From IMG/VR virus record IMGVR_UViG_3300045131_002121, positions 1 through 64,000 of that record: 64,000 nucleotides of DNA; one strand, given 5' to 3'. Under the pieces are notes generated by a model. The model was given only the letters and a program-made list of their open reading frames with translations, searched no databases and had not been told where the DNA came from. The translations under genes and the position numbers were made by a program. The DNA is from a virus. Positions within the stretch are counted from its first letter, which is position 1. Every line of letters begins with the position of its first letter. This document shows positions 8,370 through 16,632 of this stretch, piece after piece.

Positions 8370-10922
8370 ATGACCACGCAATCCCTAGCAGCCTACAAGT
8401 TCGCAGCATCTTATGGACGCTTTTTACCTGAACTGAATAGACGCGAAATACCAAGTGAGAGTTTTGAACGTGTCATCGAAATGCACCGCACGAAATACAA
8501 AGGAGTTGATATCGAAGCCGAGTTGAGTTTCTGTCTGGAAGCCATGAAAGATGGCCTGGTCTTGGGCTCCCAGAGAGCACTTCAATTCGGCGGTTCCCCT
8601 ATCCTGCGCAAAGAGGCCAGAGCGTTCAATTGTTCGGGGTCCTATGCGGATCGCCCCCGGTTCTTCCAGGAATGCCTGTATCTCCTGCTCTGTGGTTGCG
8701 GCACCGGGTTCTCGGTGCAACGCCATCACGTCGCCAGGCTGCCCAAGTTAATCGCGGTGGATAAACACCAGATCAAGGTGTTCACGGTTGCCGACAGTGT
8801 TGAAGGCTGGGCTGATGCCCTCGGCGTTCTCCTGGCCTCCTATGGATGCCTGGGTAGCGGCATGAACGAGTTCGCCGAAGAAACAGCACCAGGGGATGAC
8901 TCCAAGGTGTCCTTCCAGCACCCCGGCTGCTTCGCCGATTACGTGGGCAGCCATGTCAGCTTTGATTACTCTCGCATCCGTAACCAGGGCTCGAGTCTGA
9001 GCACCGGTGCAGGCAAGGCTCCAGGACCTGGGCCTCTCTCGGCATCCCTGGAAAAGATTCGCGGGGTCCTCGATACCGCGTTGACCCGGTGCCATGGTGA
9101 GGACTGCCATCTCCGCCCCATCGATGTCTACGATATCATCATGCACGCCTCAGATGCTGTCCTCGCCGGTGGAGTCCGCCGTAGTGCCACGATTTGCTTG
9201 TTCAGTGTTGATGATCCCGAGATGATGAACGCGAAGACTGGGAACTGGATGCAGGACAACCCCCAGCGGGCGCGTTCTAATAACTCGGCGATGTTGATCC
9301 GTGGTGAGACCACCTGGGAAGCCTTCCATGACATCTTCATGCTGGCACGCCGCCAGTACGGGGAGCCCGGGTTCGTGTGGTCGGATAGCCCCGAGCTCAT
9401 GGTGAACCCCTGCGTGGAAACCGGGATGTACCCCGCGATCTCCTTCAAGGATCTCTACGAGATGAATGGGGTGCCTTCTGCAGAAGGAGGGGATTGCCCT
9501 GTGCAGCGGATATCTGAATACTCGGGATGGGCATTCTGCAACCTCTGTGAAGTCAATGCCAAGGCCTGCCGTACCGATAAGGACTGGGGGCGTGCGTGCA
9601 CCGCAGCGGCGATCCTGGGCACCCTCCAGGCCGGCTACACCAAGTTTGACTACCTCGGTAATGTCAGCGAGTGTATCGCGAAACGTGAAGCCCTCCTCGG
9701 GGTCTCCATGACTGGGATGATGGACAACCCCTCGCAGTCCTTTGATCCCAAGCGGCAACGTGACCTCGCCAAGCTCATCCTCGATGTCAACGCTGCGCTG
9801 GCACCCCGCCTGGGCATCCGACCGACAGCACGGGCTACCTGTGTTAAACCCGCGGGATCGACGTCATGCCTTCTCGGGACATCGAGTGGGATCCATGCCC
9901 AACACGCCAAGCGGTACTTCCGGAGAGCCCAGGCCAACGTCAACGAGGCCCCCTTCCAATACTTCAAGGTCCACAACCCCGATGCCGTTGAACGCTCGGT
10001 GTGGGAACCCAATGGGAACACCGCGGTGATCACGTTCTGCATCGAGGCCTCCGACGAAGCCCTGACGCGACGTGAGGTCAATGGGCTCAAGCAGCTCGAG
10101 TACGTCAAGCTCACCCAGGACAACTGGGTTGCCGCCGGCAGTGTTCCCGAGCGCGCCGTGAAGCCCTGGCTGCACCACAATGTCTCCAACACGATCACGA
10201 TTCGTCAGAACCAAGAGGAAGACGCCGCCCGTTACATCTACGATCACCGGGAGTCCTTCACAGGGGTCAGCATCCTGGGGACCTCAGGGGATCTCGATTA
10301 TCCCCAGGCCCCGTTCTGCGAGGTCCGTACCGAGAGCGAGATCCTGGAGCGCTATGGTCGCGGTGCCTTCTTTGCATCCGGCCTCATCGTCGATGGGCTC
10401 CACGCCTTTGGTAACAATCTCTGGTTGGCCTGCGATACCGTGATGGGACTCGGTGAAGCCTCGGTTCTCGCCAACGGGGTTCCGTATCCCGCGGATCCCA
10501 ACACGCTCCCCGATGCCATCCGTGAGGCCTACGAGCACGTCCACGCACTCAAGAAGGATTGGATCCGGCGTGCACGTAAGTTCGCTGAGAATTACTTTGG
10601 ATTCGACTCGGAGAAGGAAGTCGCGCTCAAGAAAAAACTTAATGTTGATAGTTCGGTCCCCCGGGCGGGTCGTTCGGTCCCCAAGTCGACTTCGCTGTCT
10701 AATCATTACGATGCACTGCATGATTTATACGCACAACGCGACGCCCTGCGGCAGATGACCTACTGCCTCAAGGAAGTCAACAACCTCCATCTCTGGGAGC
10801 GACTGACCAGGGGCTGGAGTGAAGTCGACTACTCCCTGATGGTTGAGGAACACGATGGCACCAAGGGGGCTCAACCCGAGATGGCCTGTGCCGGTGGAGC
10901 CTGCACCTTACAGCACGCCTGA
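8370..10922 (+). CDS. nrdJ: Adenosylcobalamin-dependent class II ribonucleotide reductase
   Basis: The 850-residue protein reduces ribonucleotides to deoxyribonucleotides using a cobalamin-generated thiyl radical, supplying precursors for phage DNA. The layout fits the monomeric Lactobacillus-type enzyme: FNCSGS (C88, one half of the active-site disulfide), GGVRRSAT near 267, NPCVE (N346, C348 thiyl cysteine, E350), FCNLCE (C390 and C393, partner cysteine region), KPAGSTS near 495, and a C-terminal CAGGAC (C840, C845) that shuttles reducing equivalents. The usual NPCGE glycine is valine here. It is about 110 residues longer than the Lactobacillus enzyme. No small subunit or activase gene is present nearby, as expected for class II. 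Activity needs host or scavenged B12. A strong terminator follows. Confidence 0.9.
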   Translation: MTTQSLAAYKFAASYGRFLPELNRREIPSESFERVIEMHRTKYKGVDIEAELSFCLEAMKDGLVLGSQRALQFGGSPILRKEARAFNCSGSYADRPRFFQECLYLLLCGCGTGFSVQRHHVARLPKLIAVDKHQIKVFTVADSVEGWADALGVLLASYGCLGSGMNEFAEETAPGDDSKVSFQHPGCFADYVGSHVSFDYSRIRNQGSSLSTGAGKAPGPGPLSASLEKIRGVLDTALTRCHGEDCHLRPIDVYDIIMHASDAVLAGGVRRSATICLFSVDDPEMMNAKTGNWMQDNPQRARSNNSAMLIRGETTWEAFHDIFMLARRQYGEPGFVWSDSPELMVNPCVETGMYPAISFKDLYEMNGVPSAEGGDCPVQRISEYSGWAFCNLCEVNAKACRTDKDWGRACTAAAILGTLQAGYTKFDYLGNVSECIAKREALLGVSMTGMMDNPSQSFDPKRQRDLAKLILDVNAALAPRLGIRPTARATCVKPAGSTSCLLGTSSGIHAQHAKRYFRRAQANVNEAPFQYFKVHNPDAVERSVWEPNGNTAVITFCIEASDEALTRREVNGLKQLEYVKLTQDNWVAAGSVPERAVKPWLHHNVSNTITIRQNQEEDAARYIYDHRESFTGVSILGTSGDLDYPQAPFCEVRTESEILERYGRGAFFASGLIVDGLHAFGNNLWLACDTVMGLGEASVLANGVPYPADPNTLPDAIREAYEHVHALKKDWIRRARKFAENYFGFDSEKEVALKKKLNVDSSVPRAGRSVPKSTSLSNHYDALHDLYAQRDALRQMTYCLKEVNNLHLWERLTRGWSEVDYSLMVEEHDGTKGAQPEMACAGGACTLQHA

Positions 10923-10965
10923 TAGTAGGCCTTGGCGGATCCCCAATCCCTGGTAGATTTTCAGG

Positions 10966-11033
10966 GTCGTCTGGATCCTCAGGGGTGGGTGAGTCAGACG
11001 ACGAAGATGATTGGTGTGGCACCTAACCGTGCC
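10966..11033 (+). other. Structured intergenic RNA region upstream of a terminator
   Basis: The 239-base gap after the reductase gene holds no credible gene. It contains an 8-bp inverted repeat GTCGTCTG/CAGACGAC (10966-10973 with 10995-11002) and a second stem GGCAC/GTGCC (11018-11033), directly before a terminator hairpin. This may be a structured 3' untranslated region or a small RNA; neither can be decided from the sequence alone. Confidence 0.35.
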
Positions 11034-11038
11034 GAGGT

Positions 11039-11069
11039 GGCCTCCGGGGAAACCCGGAGGCCCTTTTTA
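11039..11069 (+). terminator. Rho-independent terminator after the reductase gene
   Basis: GGCCTCCGGG-GAAA-CCCGGAGGCC is a perfect 10-bp G+C-rich stem with a GNRA tetraloop, followed by CTTTTTATT. It should end transcription of the reductase unit. The next gene starts at 11162, so a new promoter is expected in 11070-11160. No clear -35/-10 pair is visible there, although TTGATA at 11099 could contribute. Confidence 0.9.
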
Positions 11070-11161
11070 TTGGCGACCCCGTGACCTCTTCCACGACTTG
11101 ATATCTCGCTTACGCTGGGGACTTCACCGACGTCCCCGTCAACTCTTCTAGGAGATTTCCC

Positions 11162-11641
11162 ATGACCAAAGGTATCAATGAAGCCGGCGCTCTCCGCCTC
11201 ACCGTGGATTCCCGCGAACGCAGTGCAGGCCGCGCCAAGACCAAGCGCTCCCTGGAAAACCGCAATGTTGAGAAGTTCAACTTCCTCGGCACCACCACCA
11301 ATGCCACGGCCACCGAGCTCTTCCAGAACGGTGACCAACGCCTCCCCGTTGGCATCTTCGCCGATGGCAGCGTTGGCCTGATCGAAGTCAAGGCTGTGGC
11401 CCGTAAATCCGACGGCGCCAAAGTCGCCGCTGAGATCCGGCGTTACCTCGTCAAGGTTGTCGGCGCCGAGGTCACCTTGTTGGAATCCGGCTCCCCCACT
11501 GCTGTTGATCACATCGGTGAAGCCGCCTACACGGTTGCCTTGATTGACGACGCCAACGTCCTCAAGCTCAAGGTTACCGGCGCCGCCGCGGAAACCGTGG
11601 GTTGGGATGTCCACGTCGAAGCCGTCGCCTTCATTCCCTGA
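11162..11641 (+). CDS. Putative virion protein, 159 aa
   Basis: The start ATG has taggagat 6-13 bases upstream. The product has a basic N-terminal segment (about residues 12-35) and then a predicted all-beta region with alternating hydrophobic residues. It ends in TVGWDVHVEAVAFIP, a type of ending I associate with small phage head or fibre proteins. It is flanked by a terminator on each side (11039-11069 and 11663-11692). It may therefore be expressed alone and strongly, as an abundant structural protein would be. The specific role is unknown. Confidence 0.55.
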   Translation: MTKGINEAGALRLTVDSRERSAGRAKTKRSLENRNVEKFNFLGTTTNATATELFQNGDQRLPVGIFADGSVGLIEVKAVARKSDGAKVAAEIRRYLVKVVGAEVTLLESGSPTAVDHIGEAAYTVALIDDANVLKLKVTGAAAETVGWDVHVEAVAFIP

Positions 11642-11662
11642 ACTCAGGTGAGTGTATGAGCC

Positions 11663-11692
11663 GAGGTCACGTCTCCTAGGGGACGTGACCTC
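11663..11692 (+). terminator. Terminator-like long hairpin
   Basis: GAGGTCACGTC and GACGTGACCTC form an 11-bp perfect stem, extended by a few pairs around a short loop. A pyrimidine-rich stretch follows (cgcgtttcgtctcttt) rather than a clean U-run. It lies 21 bases after the stop of the 159-residue gene. It could be a weak intrinsic terminator or an mRNA 3'-end stabiliser. Confidence 0.55.
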
Positions 11693-11713
11693 GACGCGTT
11701 TCGTCTCTTTACA

Positions 11714-11748
11714 GAGAGTCAACCCTCATAGGCTGTACGCCATGAGGG
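11714..11748 (+). promoter_or_regulatory. GAGAGTCAAC motif plus hairpin sequestering the ribosome-binding site
   Basis: GAGAGTCAAC is followed by a hairpin: CCCTCAT-A-GGC, loop TGTAC, GCC-ATGAGGG (11723-11748). The 3' arm contains gaggg, the only good Shine-Dalgarno match for the ATG at 11755. Folding would hide it and could make translation conditional. The same motif/stem combination is seen before 8370 and, more weakly, before 1065. Confidence 0.45.
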
Positions 11749-11754
11749 CCTACG

Positions 11755-12525
11755 ATGTCATCCTATAACTGGGAACAACTCGAACGATTCTTTCCGGGGT
11801 GCACCCATGCCGCCATTGATCCCTTTGGGATGCTGGTGGTCATGAAGTGCACCAAGGGCATCCCCTCCTTTGGCCAGGCCAGGCGCTGGATCCCTGGCCT
11901 CGTGGGGGAGCGCAGGGACTGCATGCTCACCAATGCCTATGGCCCCGACTTCATGCCGGAGACCACCCTGGAAGCCAATCCCAACCGTGTCGCCGAGATC
12001 CAGGCCGCGGTGCAGGCCGCTGCTGGGGAGTCCGTGGCCCAGGCGAGTCCAGCGCACCAGAACGTGGCCAAACCACCCATGGCGGCTCCGACCCCTGCGG
12101 AGACCCTGGCAGCCGCAGCAGCCGCGGGGACCAATAAGCATGGCTTCATGAATCCCCCGGAACAAGCCCACAGTGTCGACGGGGGTCAAGGCGTAGTCCA
12201 CGGCATGACGTCCCCAGGCCCTGGTGTAACCGACCCCTGCAGGGTCAGCGCAGCCCTGGTCCCCAATCAAGTCAACACCAATACTCCCTTGAGTGAGGCC
12301 CCTGTCGTCACGACAAAGCCTGCGTACGGGGAGACCAGTGCGCTGCCCAAGTTCGAGATGGGACCCAAGACACCTGATCTCCACCCGCTCAGGAATCCCC
12401 AGGCCCCCAGCATGATTCAACTCGCCGCAGCGATCATAGACATCGCCGAGGGCACCCCCGTACAGAACTTTATCCCCATGGCGAAACAAGTCCTCCGGGA
12501 CTTCGCCGCAGGAAAGATATCATGA
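11755..12525 (+). CDS. Hypothetical virion-associated protein, 256 aa
   Basis: The N-terminal ~75 residues look folded (aromatic-rich, with CTHAAIDPFGMLVVM). The middle (about 80-200) is Pro/Ala/Thr-rich and probably disordered. The C-terminal ~40 residues form a helix. The stop overlaps the start of the following repressor gene (ATGA at 12522). No known domain is recognised. Translation may be controlled by the upstream hairpin that covers its ribosome-binding site. Confidence 0.6.
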   Translation: MSSYNWEQLERFFPGCTHAAIDPFGMLVVMKCTKGIPSFGQARRWIPGLVGERRDCMLTNAYGPDFMPETTLEANPNRVAEIQAAVQAAAGESVAQASPAHQNVAKPPMAAPTPAETLAAAAAAGTNKHGFMNPPEQAHSVDGGQGVVHGMTSPGPGVTDPCRVSAALVPNQVNTNTPLSEAPVVTTKPAYGETSALPKFEMGPKTPDLHPLRNPQAPSMIQLAAAIIDIAEGTPVQNFIPMAKQVLRDFAAGKIS

Positions 12526-12779
12526 AGACCACACCGAAGCCTCCGCCCCCACGTAATCTCGGCGAGGCCTGGAAACGCGCCCGGCTGGGGTGTGGCCTCG
12601 CCCAGGACAAGATGGCGGCCGCCCTGGGGGTCAGCGACTCCTATCTCAGTCTCATCGAGGCGAACCGGAGAACCCCCACGATTGACTTGCTCCGCAAGAT
12701 GTCTGGGCTCACGGGATGGTCGATGGAAAAGTTATCCCCGGATCCCTTGTCCGCGGTTTCAGTTGAGGACCCCACATAG
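12522..12779 (+). CDS. Cro/CI-type (XRE) helix-turn-helix regulator
   Basis: The 85-residue protein is essentially one XRE helix-turn-helix domain (about residues 12-70). The pattern LGEAWKRARLGCGLAQDKMA, then AALGVSDSYLSLIEANRR and PTIDLLRKMSG is typical of DNA-binding repressors and antitoxin-like regulators. The start overlaps the previous stop (ATGA), suggesting coupled translation. A perfect 18-bp palindrome begins at its stop codon (12778-12795) and is a natural candidate operator. No dimerisation domain is visible beyond the helix-turn-helix. Confidence 0.85.
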   Translation: MKTTPKPPPPRNLGEAWKRARLGCGLAQDKMAAALGVSDSYLSLIEANRRTPTIDLLRKMSGLTGWSMEKLSPDPLSAVSVEDPT

Positions 12780-12795
12780 TCTCGACGTCGAGACT
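12778..12795. promoter_or_regulatory. Perfect 18-bp palindrome, candidate operator
   Basis: AGTCTCGAC/GTCGAGACT is perfectly self-complementary. It lies at the end of the XRE regulator gene and 55 bases before the next start codon (12851). It belongs to a set of six AGTCTC-N6/7-GAGACT elements in the window. A second stem GAAGCC-TTA-GGCTTC (12832-12846) sits just before the 12851 start. Binding by the neighbouring regulator is inferred from position and symmetry. Confidence 0.5.
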
Positions 12796-12850
12796 GTTCA
12801 GGGCGAGGGCATAGGCTTTCCTCGTCGGCTTGAAGCCTTAGGCTTCGCAC

Positions 12851-13600
12851 ATGGGAATCATTCGCTCAGTTAATAACCCCGCGAATGGGGAGCGCAGGAT
12901 TCTGCGACGGCGACCCGACTCGGCGGGCCCCGTGGCATCAGCGAACACGGAGACCGCGGTTCCCGATGCCACCATGTTGGATCAATGGGAAAACCATGGG
13001 ATCATCAAGCACGGCGTCCGTGGTGATGGTCGCGTCGTGATCCCACGTTTCCTCAGTGATCCCGCGTCACCTCAAGAAGGTGATTTCTGGATCCTCTATG
13101 ACGAGGGTGTGGTATCCCTGCGGTATCGTACCGGGGGTATCACCTATAACTACACCGGTGGTAGCGGGAGTTCAGCGGGTTCCCAGTTCTCAGGGATCCC
13201 TGATACCGCAGGTCTCCGCAAGGGAGTCGCGGTGAGAACCTCGAGTACGGGCAAGGTTGGGCTCGCCCGTGCCGGCACGAATTCCGTTGCCGACAATCTC
13301 TACGAACCCCTGGGGCTCCTGAGTGCCACAGTTCCTGGATCCCCGAGTACCCCCGTGGACGACTTCGGTGTTATCCTTCCTGGGCATGTCATCGAGCTCA
13401 CCCCAGGTGACGCAGGTGAGATCAAGTATCTCACCGGGGTATCTGCGTTGATTCCGAATCGGGTCTACTACCTCTCCAATATCTCGGGAAAATGGGTACT
13501 CAACCCAGACACCGCCGGTTGTGAAGCCGCGGTTCCCCTGTGTCGAGCACTGACGACCACAAAGGCCCTCGTTGATTTCAGCATGGCGATCATCCTATGA
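12851..13600 (+). CDS. Putative virion/tail protein, 249 aa
   Basis: The product is predicted to be mainly beta-structured. Residues about 75-110 contain PQEGDFWILYDEGVVSLRYRTGG, like small carbohydrate-binding or fibre-tip modules. The second half (about 120-249) has a compact beta pattern with LIPNRVYYLSNISGKWVL, reminiscent of head or fibre decoration domains. Position just upstream of tail-fibre genes supports a virion role. It overlaps the next gene by four bases (ATGA). Exact function is unknown. Confidence 0.55.
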   Translation: MGIIRSVNNPANGERRILRRRPDSAGPVASANTETAVPDATMLDQWENHGIIKHGVRGDGRVVIPRFLSDPASPQEGDFWILYDEGVVSLRYRTGGITYNYTGGSGSSAGSQFSGIPDTAGLRKGVAVRTSSTGKVGLARAGTNSVADNLYEPLGLLSATVPGSPSTPVDDFGVILPGHVIELTPGDAGEIKYLTGVSALIPNRVYYLSNISGKWVLNPDTAGCEAAVPLCRALTTTKALVDFSMAIIL

Positions 13601-14061
13601 CACTTGATACATTCCTGGCTTCCAATCTTGTTAAAGTTTCTGCGGAGGCGGATTTGCTTGCCCAGCCCAAACGGGAGCCACTGGAAGTCCACACCCTGCC
13701 GCCCCCGAATCCCACTCCAGGAGTAGGCCTCGCGGAATCCCTGGGCATGGGGATGCCATGGAAGGGTGCCCTCATCGGTGGCCTTGGTTTAGGTGCCTAC
13801 AAATACCTGACTGCAAAGAAGGGTGACAAACTGCGGGATACCATGAAGGGGGCCATCACTGGCGCCCTTGGTGGTGCGGGTACCGAACTCGGCGCTGGTC
13901 TCGGTGGCGAGGTCGCCAGACGTCATGCTCGTTATGGTGAAGGCGGCCCCATGGCTACCACTGGTATCGCCGCAGGGGGCACCGCAGCTGGCGCCGGCCT
14001 CGGTCTGGGTTCCGCGTATCTCCTCAACAAGTTTTTGAGTCGAGATGGTGAGGATGAATAA
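13597..14061 (+). CDS. Glycine-zipper membrane-like protein with N-terminal K-x-S-A-E peptide
   Basis: The 154-residue protein begins with an N-terminal peptide ending LVKVSAE (K13-E17), shared in form with many head-module proteins. It then has two glycine/alanine-rich hydrophobic stretches (about 48-65 and 118-145) separated by a G-rich region (GALGGAGTELGAGLGGE). These glycine zippers suggest membrane insertion or helix oligomerisation, as in proteins that help DNA cross the host membrane. Overlaps on both sides (ATGA; TAATG) suggest coupled translation. Function is inferred only. Confidence 0.55.
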   Translation: MTLDTFLASNLVKVSAEADLLAQPKREPLEVHTLPPPNPTPGVGLAESLGMGMPWKGALIGGLGLGAYKYLTAKKGDKLRDTMKGAITGALGGAGTELGAGLGGEVARRHARYGEGGPMATTGIAAGGTAAGAGLGLGSAYLLNKFLSRDGEDE

Positions 14062-16631
14062 TGGCTACTCAGAAACCACTCTACTTTGATGGTCGCCAGC
14101 TCCGCAGGGCTTCCTCTACGAACCCTATTGCGGCGTCGGTCCTGGAATCCACTGTTGTCACCACCGATGGTCTCCACCCCTTCGTAGCCAATGTCGCGGG
14201 TGCAAAGGCTACCGAAGACGCCCACTTGACGACTCGCCTGGTCGTCGACCGCAGAATCGCGGATGGCTATTGGGGTGGCCCCGTTCAAGCCATCACGAAT
14301 ACACCTCCGGTATCCCCTGGTGCCGAGCAGCGCTGGATCACGGGTACACTCCCCACGGGGGACTGGTCTGGGAACCCCAATGCTTTTGCGGCATACCGCG
14401 ATGGTGTCTGGAAATTCACCTCAGCAGCTGAAGGCGTCTTCGTCTTCAACAGGGCGACGCACTCCTATGTCCACTACACGGGTTCGGCATGGGCACCCAT
14501 CCTAGGTACCGGTACGGTGACATCAGTGGGGCTCGCGCTCCCCGCTGAGTTCGACGTCACGGTCTCCCCGGTGACCGGTTCTGGAGATCTCACCGCGGGA
14601 TGGGCGGTTCAGGCCCCCGGGGTTGTCTTCGCGGGTCCCAGTGATCCCCTGGTAGACCCTGCAGTACCTGGGTTCAGACCTCTAGTTGAAACTGATATTC
14701 CCTTTTGTGCCCTCAAGGGGGACGTGGGGTCATCTGGGCTCACCATGACCTCTGCACGGCTCCTCGGCAGGATCTCCGATGATCCCGGTGCCATCGAGGA
14801 GATCTCGATTGGGGACGGTCTGAGTCTATCCGCAGGGCAACTGAGCTGCACTGTATCACCTGCGTTGGAAACTGGTCGCGTTGGGTTCGGGGGATCAGAC
14901 GACATTCTCACGGGGTCTATCTATCTAACCTATGTGAGTGATGGCGACACGGGCGGATTGGTTATCTCTAATACCACCGCATCGACCAGTACGACTACAG
15001 GAGCCCTTGTAGTCACTGGTGGTTTAGGTGTTGGTGGAACCAGCTTTTTTGGGGGTAGAGTTGATATTTCCTGTATTGGCTCGACACCCCCGGTTTTGAC
15101 CATTAATCAGAATAGTTACCTAGCCGCCGATGGTGGGGGTAACACCGTTTTACACGTCTTTGACCATGAAGACACCCTTCGTGGAAAGGGTATCAGGTAC
15201 ACTGGAGGTTTTGGTGCTACTCGTGCGACTGGCCGCGCTATTTATGTTGCTCCTTGGCTGACTGTATTTGTTTGCACTGGTATCACAACACCGCCGTCGC
15301 GGTACGATAGATACACTGTTAATGGTATCACTTATGCGATAACTACTGTAAATGGTTCTCTTGTATATGCAGTTCGACTGACCAGTAGCACAGCGCTCCC
15401 CCCGGCATCGGGTAAACTTACTCGTACGGTCGGATCCGGCGATGCCGAGATATTATACACTGAGGTTTCGCTGATGGAAACTGAAGCCGTGCAGGCATCA
15501 GTTATTATTCGGTCGAACGGTGCAATTTCATTTGGTAACATCTGGGAAAATTGGGGTAATGTATCTATTGGAACCCTGGCGCACCCAGGTTTAGACGCAG
15601 CATCTCGCGAGCAGAAAACACTTGGGGTCTATGAAACCACGCAGACAGGTGAGCCTGACGAGGGCCACCTGTCCGTTTACGGCACAATTCGTCTGCAAGG
15701 GATCCAAAGCAAGGATGTTGCCAACGGTATATTGCAGTACAATGCGACAAATAAGTTCCAGGGGTATTACAACGGACAATGGAACACGTTTCTGACAGGC
15801 ACTTTTTTTACAAATCGCGTTGCCTACGGCGGGGCGCTTGGAATAACCGATAGTGCAAACCTAACTTTTGATGGTGCAAATCTCAATGTTACAGGTACAG
15901 TAACAGCTATTTCCGCTGATCTTCGAGATGGGTTACAATTGATGGGTCGGGCTGGTGGAACAGGTTCATATCTCGGAACTTTTATACCAACTACGTTGAC
16001 AGAATCTCGCACATACACCATGCCGGATAAAGACGGCACTGTGGCGATGACGAGCGATATAGTTGCTCCGAGTCTTGCAGATACCCAGGTAGGGTTTGGT
16101 AGCGGAAGTGATCTTCTTACTGGTTCTGCAAATTTAACATACATTTCGACTCTGGCTACTGGTGGATTAACAATCTCAAATACTACTGCATCGACCAGCA
16201 CTACTACTGGTGCTCTTGTTGTTGCCGGAGGCCTCGGTGTCGGCGGTTCAGTCTATGCTGGCTCCGATGTCTCCGTAGGTGGAACTCTCATAATCAAGAA
16301 TGTTAATGAGGCCGTGAACACTATTGGCAACACAGGCACGGGCACGATTACAGTCAACTGTCTGACCGCAAACCGGGTTACCATGACGGTGACAGGAAAC
16401 GTAACCCTTGCGTTCACGAATGTCCCCTCCGCGGGCACCGCGAAGACGATGGTTTTGCACATAACTAATGGGGCTGCATTCACATTTGCGTTCCCGGCTA
16501 ATACGCGGTGGTCAGGTGGTATCGCCCCTGTTCTCCGATCCTCGGGGCTGGACATCATAGGTCTGACCACGATTGATGGGGGAAACACTTGGGATGGAAT
16601 CCCGATGTCGTTGGATAGTAAGGTACCATGA
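14061..16631 (+). CDS. Tail fibre protein with DUF2793-like module and internal duplication
   Basis: The 856-residue protein has a DUF2793-like segment near residues 80-155 (RWITGTLPTGDW, AYRDGVWKFTS, SYVHYTGSAWAP), common near phage tail-fibre attachment regions. Two copies of a fibre repeat follow: VGFGGSDDILTGS to VVTGGLGVGG (14878-15036) and VGFGSGSDLLTGS to VVAGGLGVGG (16091-16249). Both include TASTSTTTGALVV, typical of trimeric fibre shafts. The distal half (from about 15050) is more A+T-rich and probably faces diversifying selection. No chaperone domain is evident. The role is host recognition at the tail tip. Confidence 0.8.
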   Translation: MATQKPLYFDGRQLRRASSTNPIAASVLESTVVTTDGLHPFVANVAGAKATEDAHLTTRLVVDRRIADGYWGGPVQAITNTPPVSPGAEQRWITGTLPTGDWSGNPNAFAAYRDGVWKFTSAAEGVFVFNRATHSYVHYTGSAWAPILGTGTVTSVGLALPAEFDVTVSPVTGSGDLTAGWAVQAPGVVFAGPSDPLVDPAVPGFRPLVETDIPFCALKGDVGSSGLTMTSARLLGRISDDPGAIEEISIGDGLSLSAGQLSCTVSPALETGRVGFGGSDDILTGSIYLTYVSDGDTGGLVISNTTASTSTTTGALVVTGGLGVGGTSFFGGRVDISCIGSTPPVLTINQNSYLAADGGGNTVLHVFDHEDTLRGKGIRYTGGFGATRATGRAIYVAPWLTVFVCTGITTPPSRYDRYTVNGITYAITTVNGSLVYAVRLTSSTALPPASGKLTRTVGSGDAEILYTEVSLMETEAVQASVIIRSNGAISFGNIWENWGNVSIGTLAHPGLDAASREQKTLGVYETTQTGEPDEGHLSVYGTIRLQGIQSKDVANGILQYNATNKFQGYYNGQWNTFLTGTFFTNRVAYGGALGITDSANLTFDGANLNVTGTVTAISADLRDGLQLMGRAGGTGSYLGTFIPTTLTESRTYTMPDKDGTVAMTSDIVAPSLADTQVGFGSGSDLLTGSANLTYISTLATGGLTISNTTASTSTTTGALVVAGGLGVGGSVYAGSDVSVGGTLIIKNVNEAVNTIGNTGTGTITVNCLTANRVTMTVTGNVTLAFTNVPSAGTAKTMVLHITNGAAFTFAFPANTRWSGGIAPVLRSSGLDIIGLTTIDGGNTWDGIPMSLDSKVP

Positions 16632-16632
16632 C

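Noticed and set aside
10923-11161. Possible tRNA gene or cobalamin riboswitch near the reductase
   Set aside because: The stems do not form a cloverleaf, there is no B12-box-like sequence, and the structured region lies after, not before, the reductase gene.
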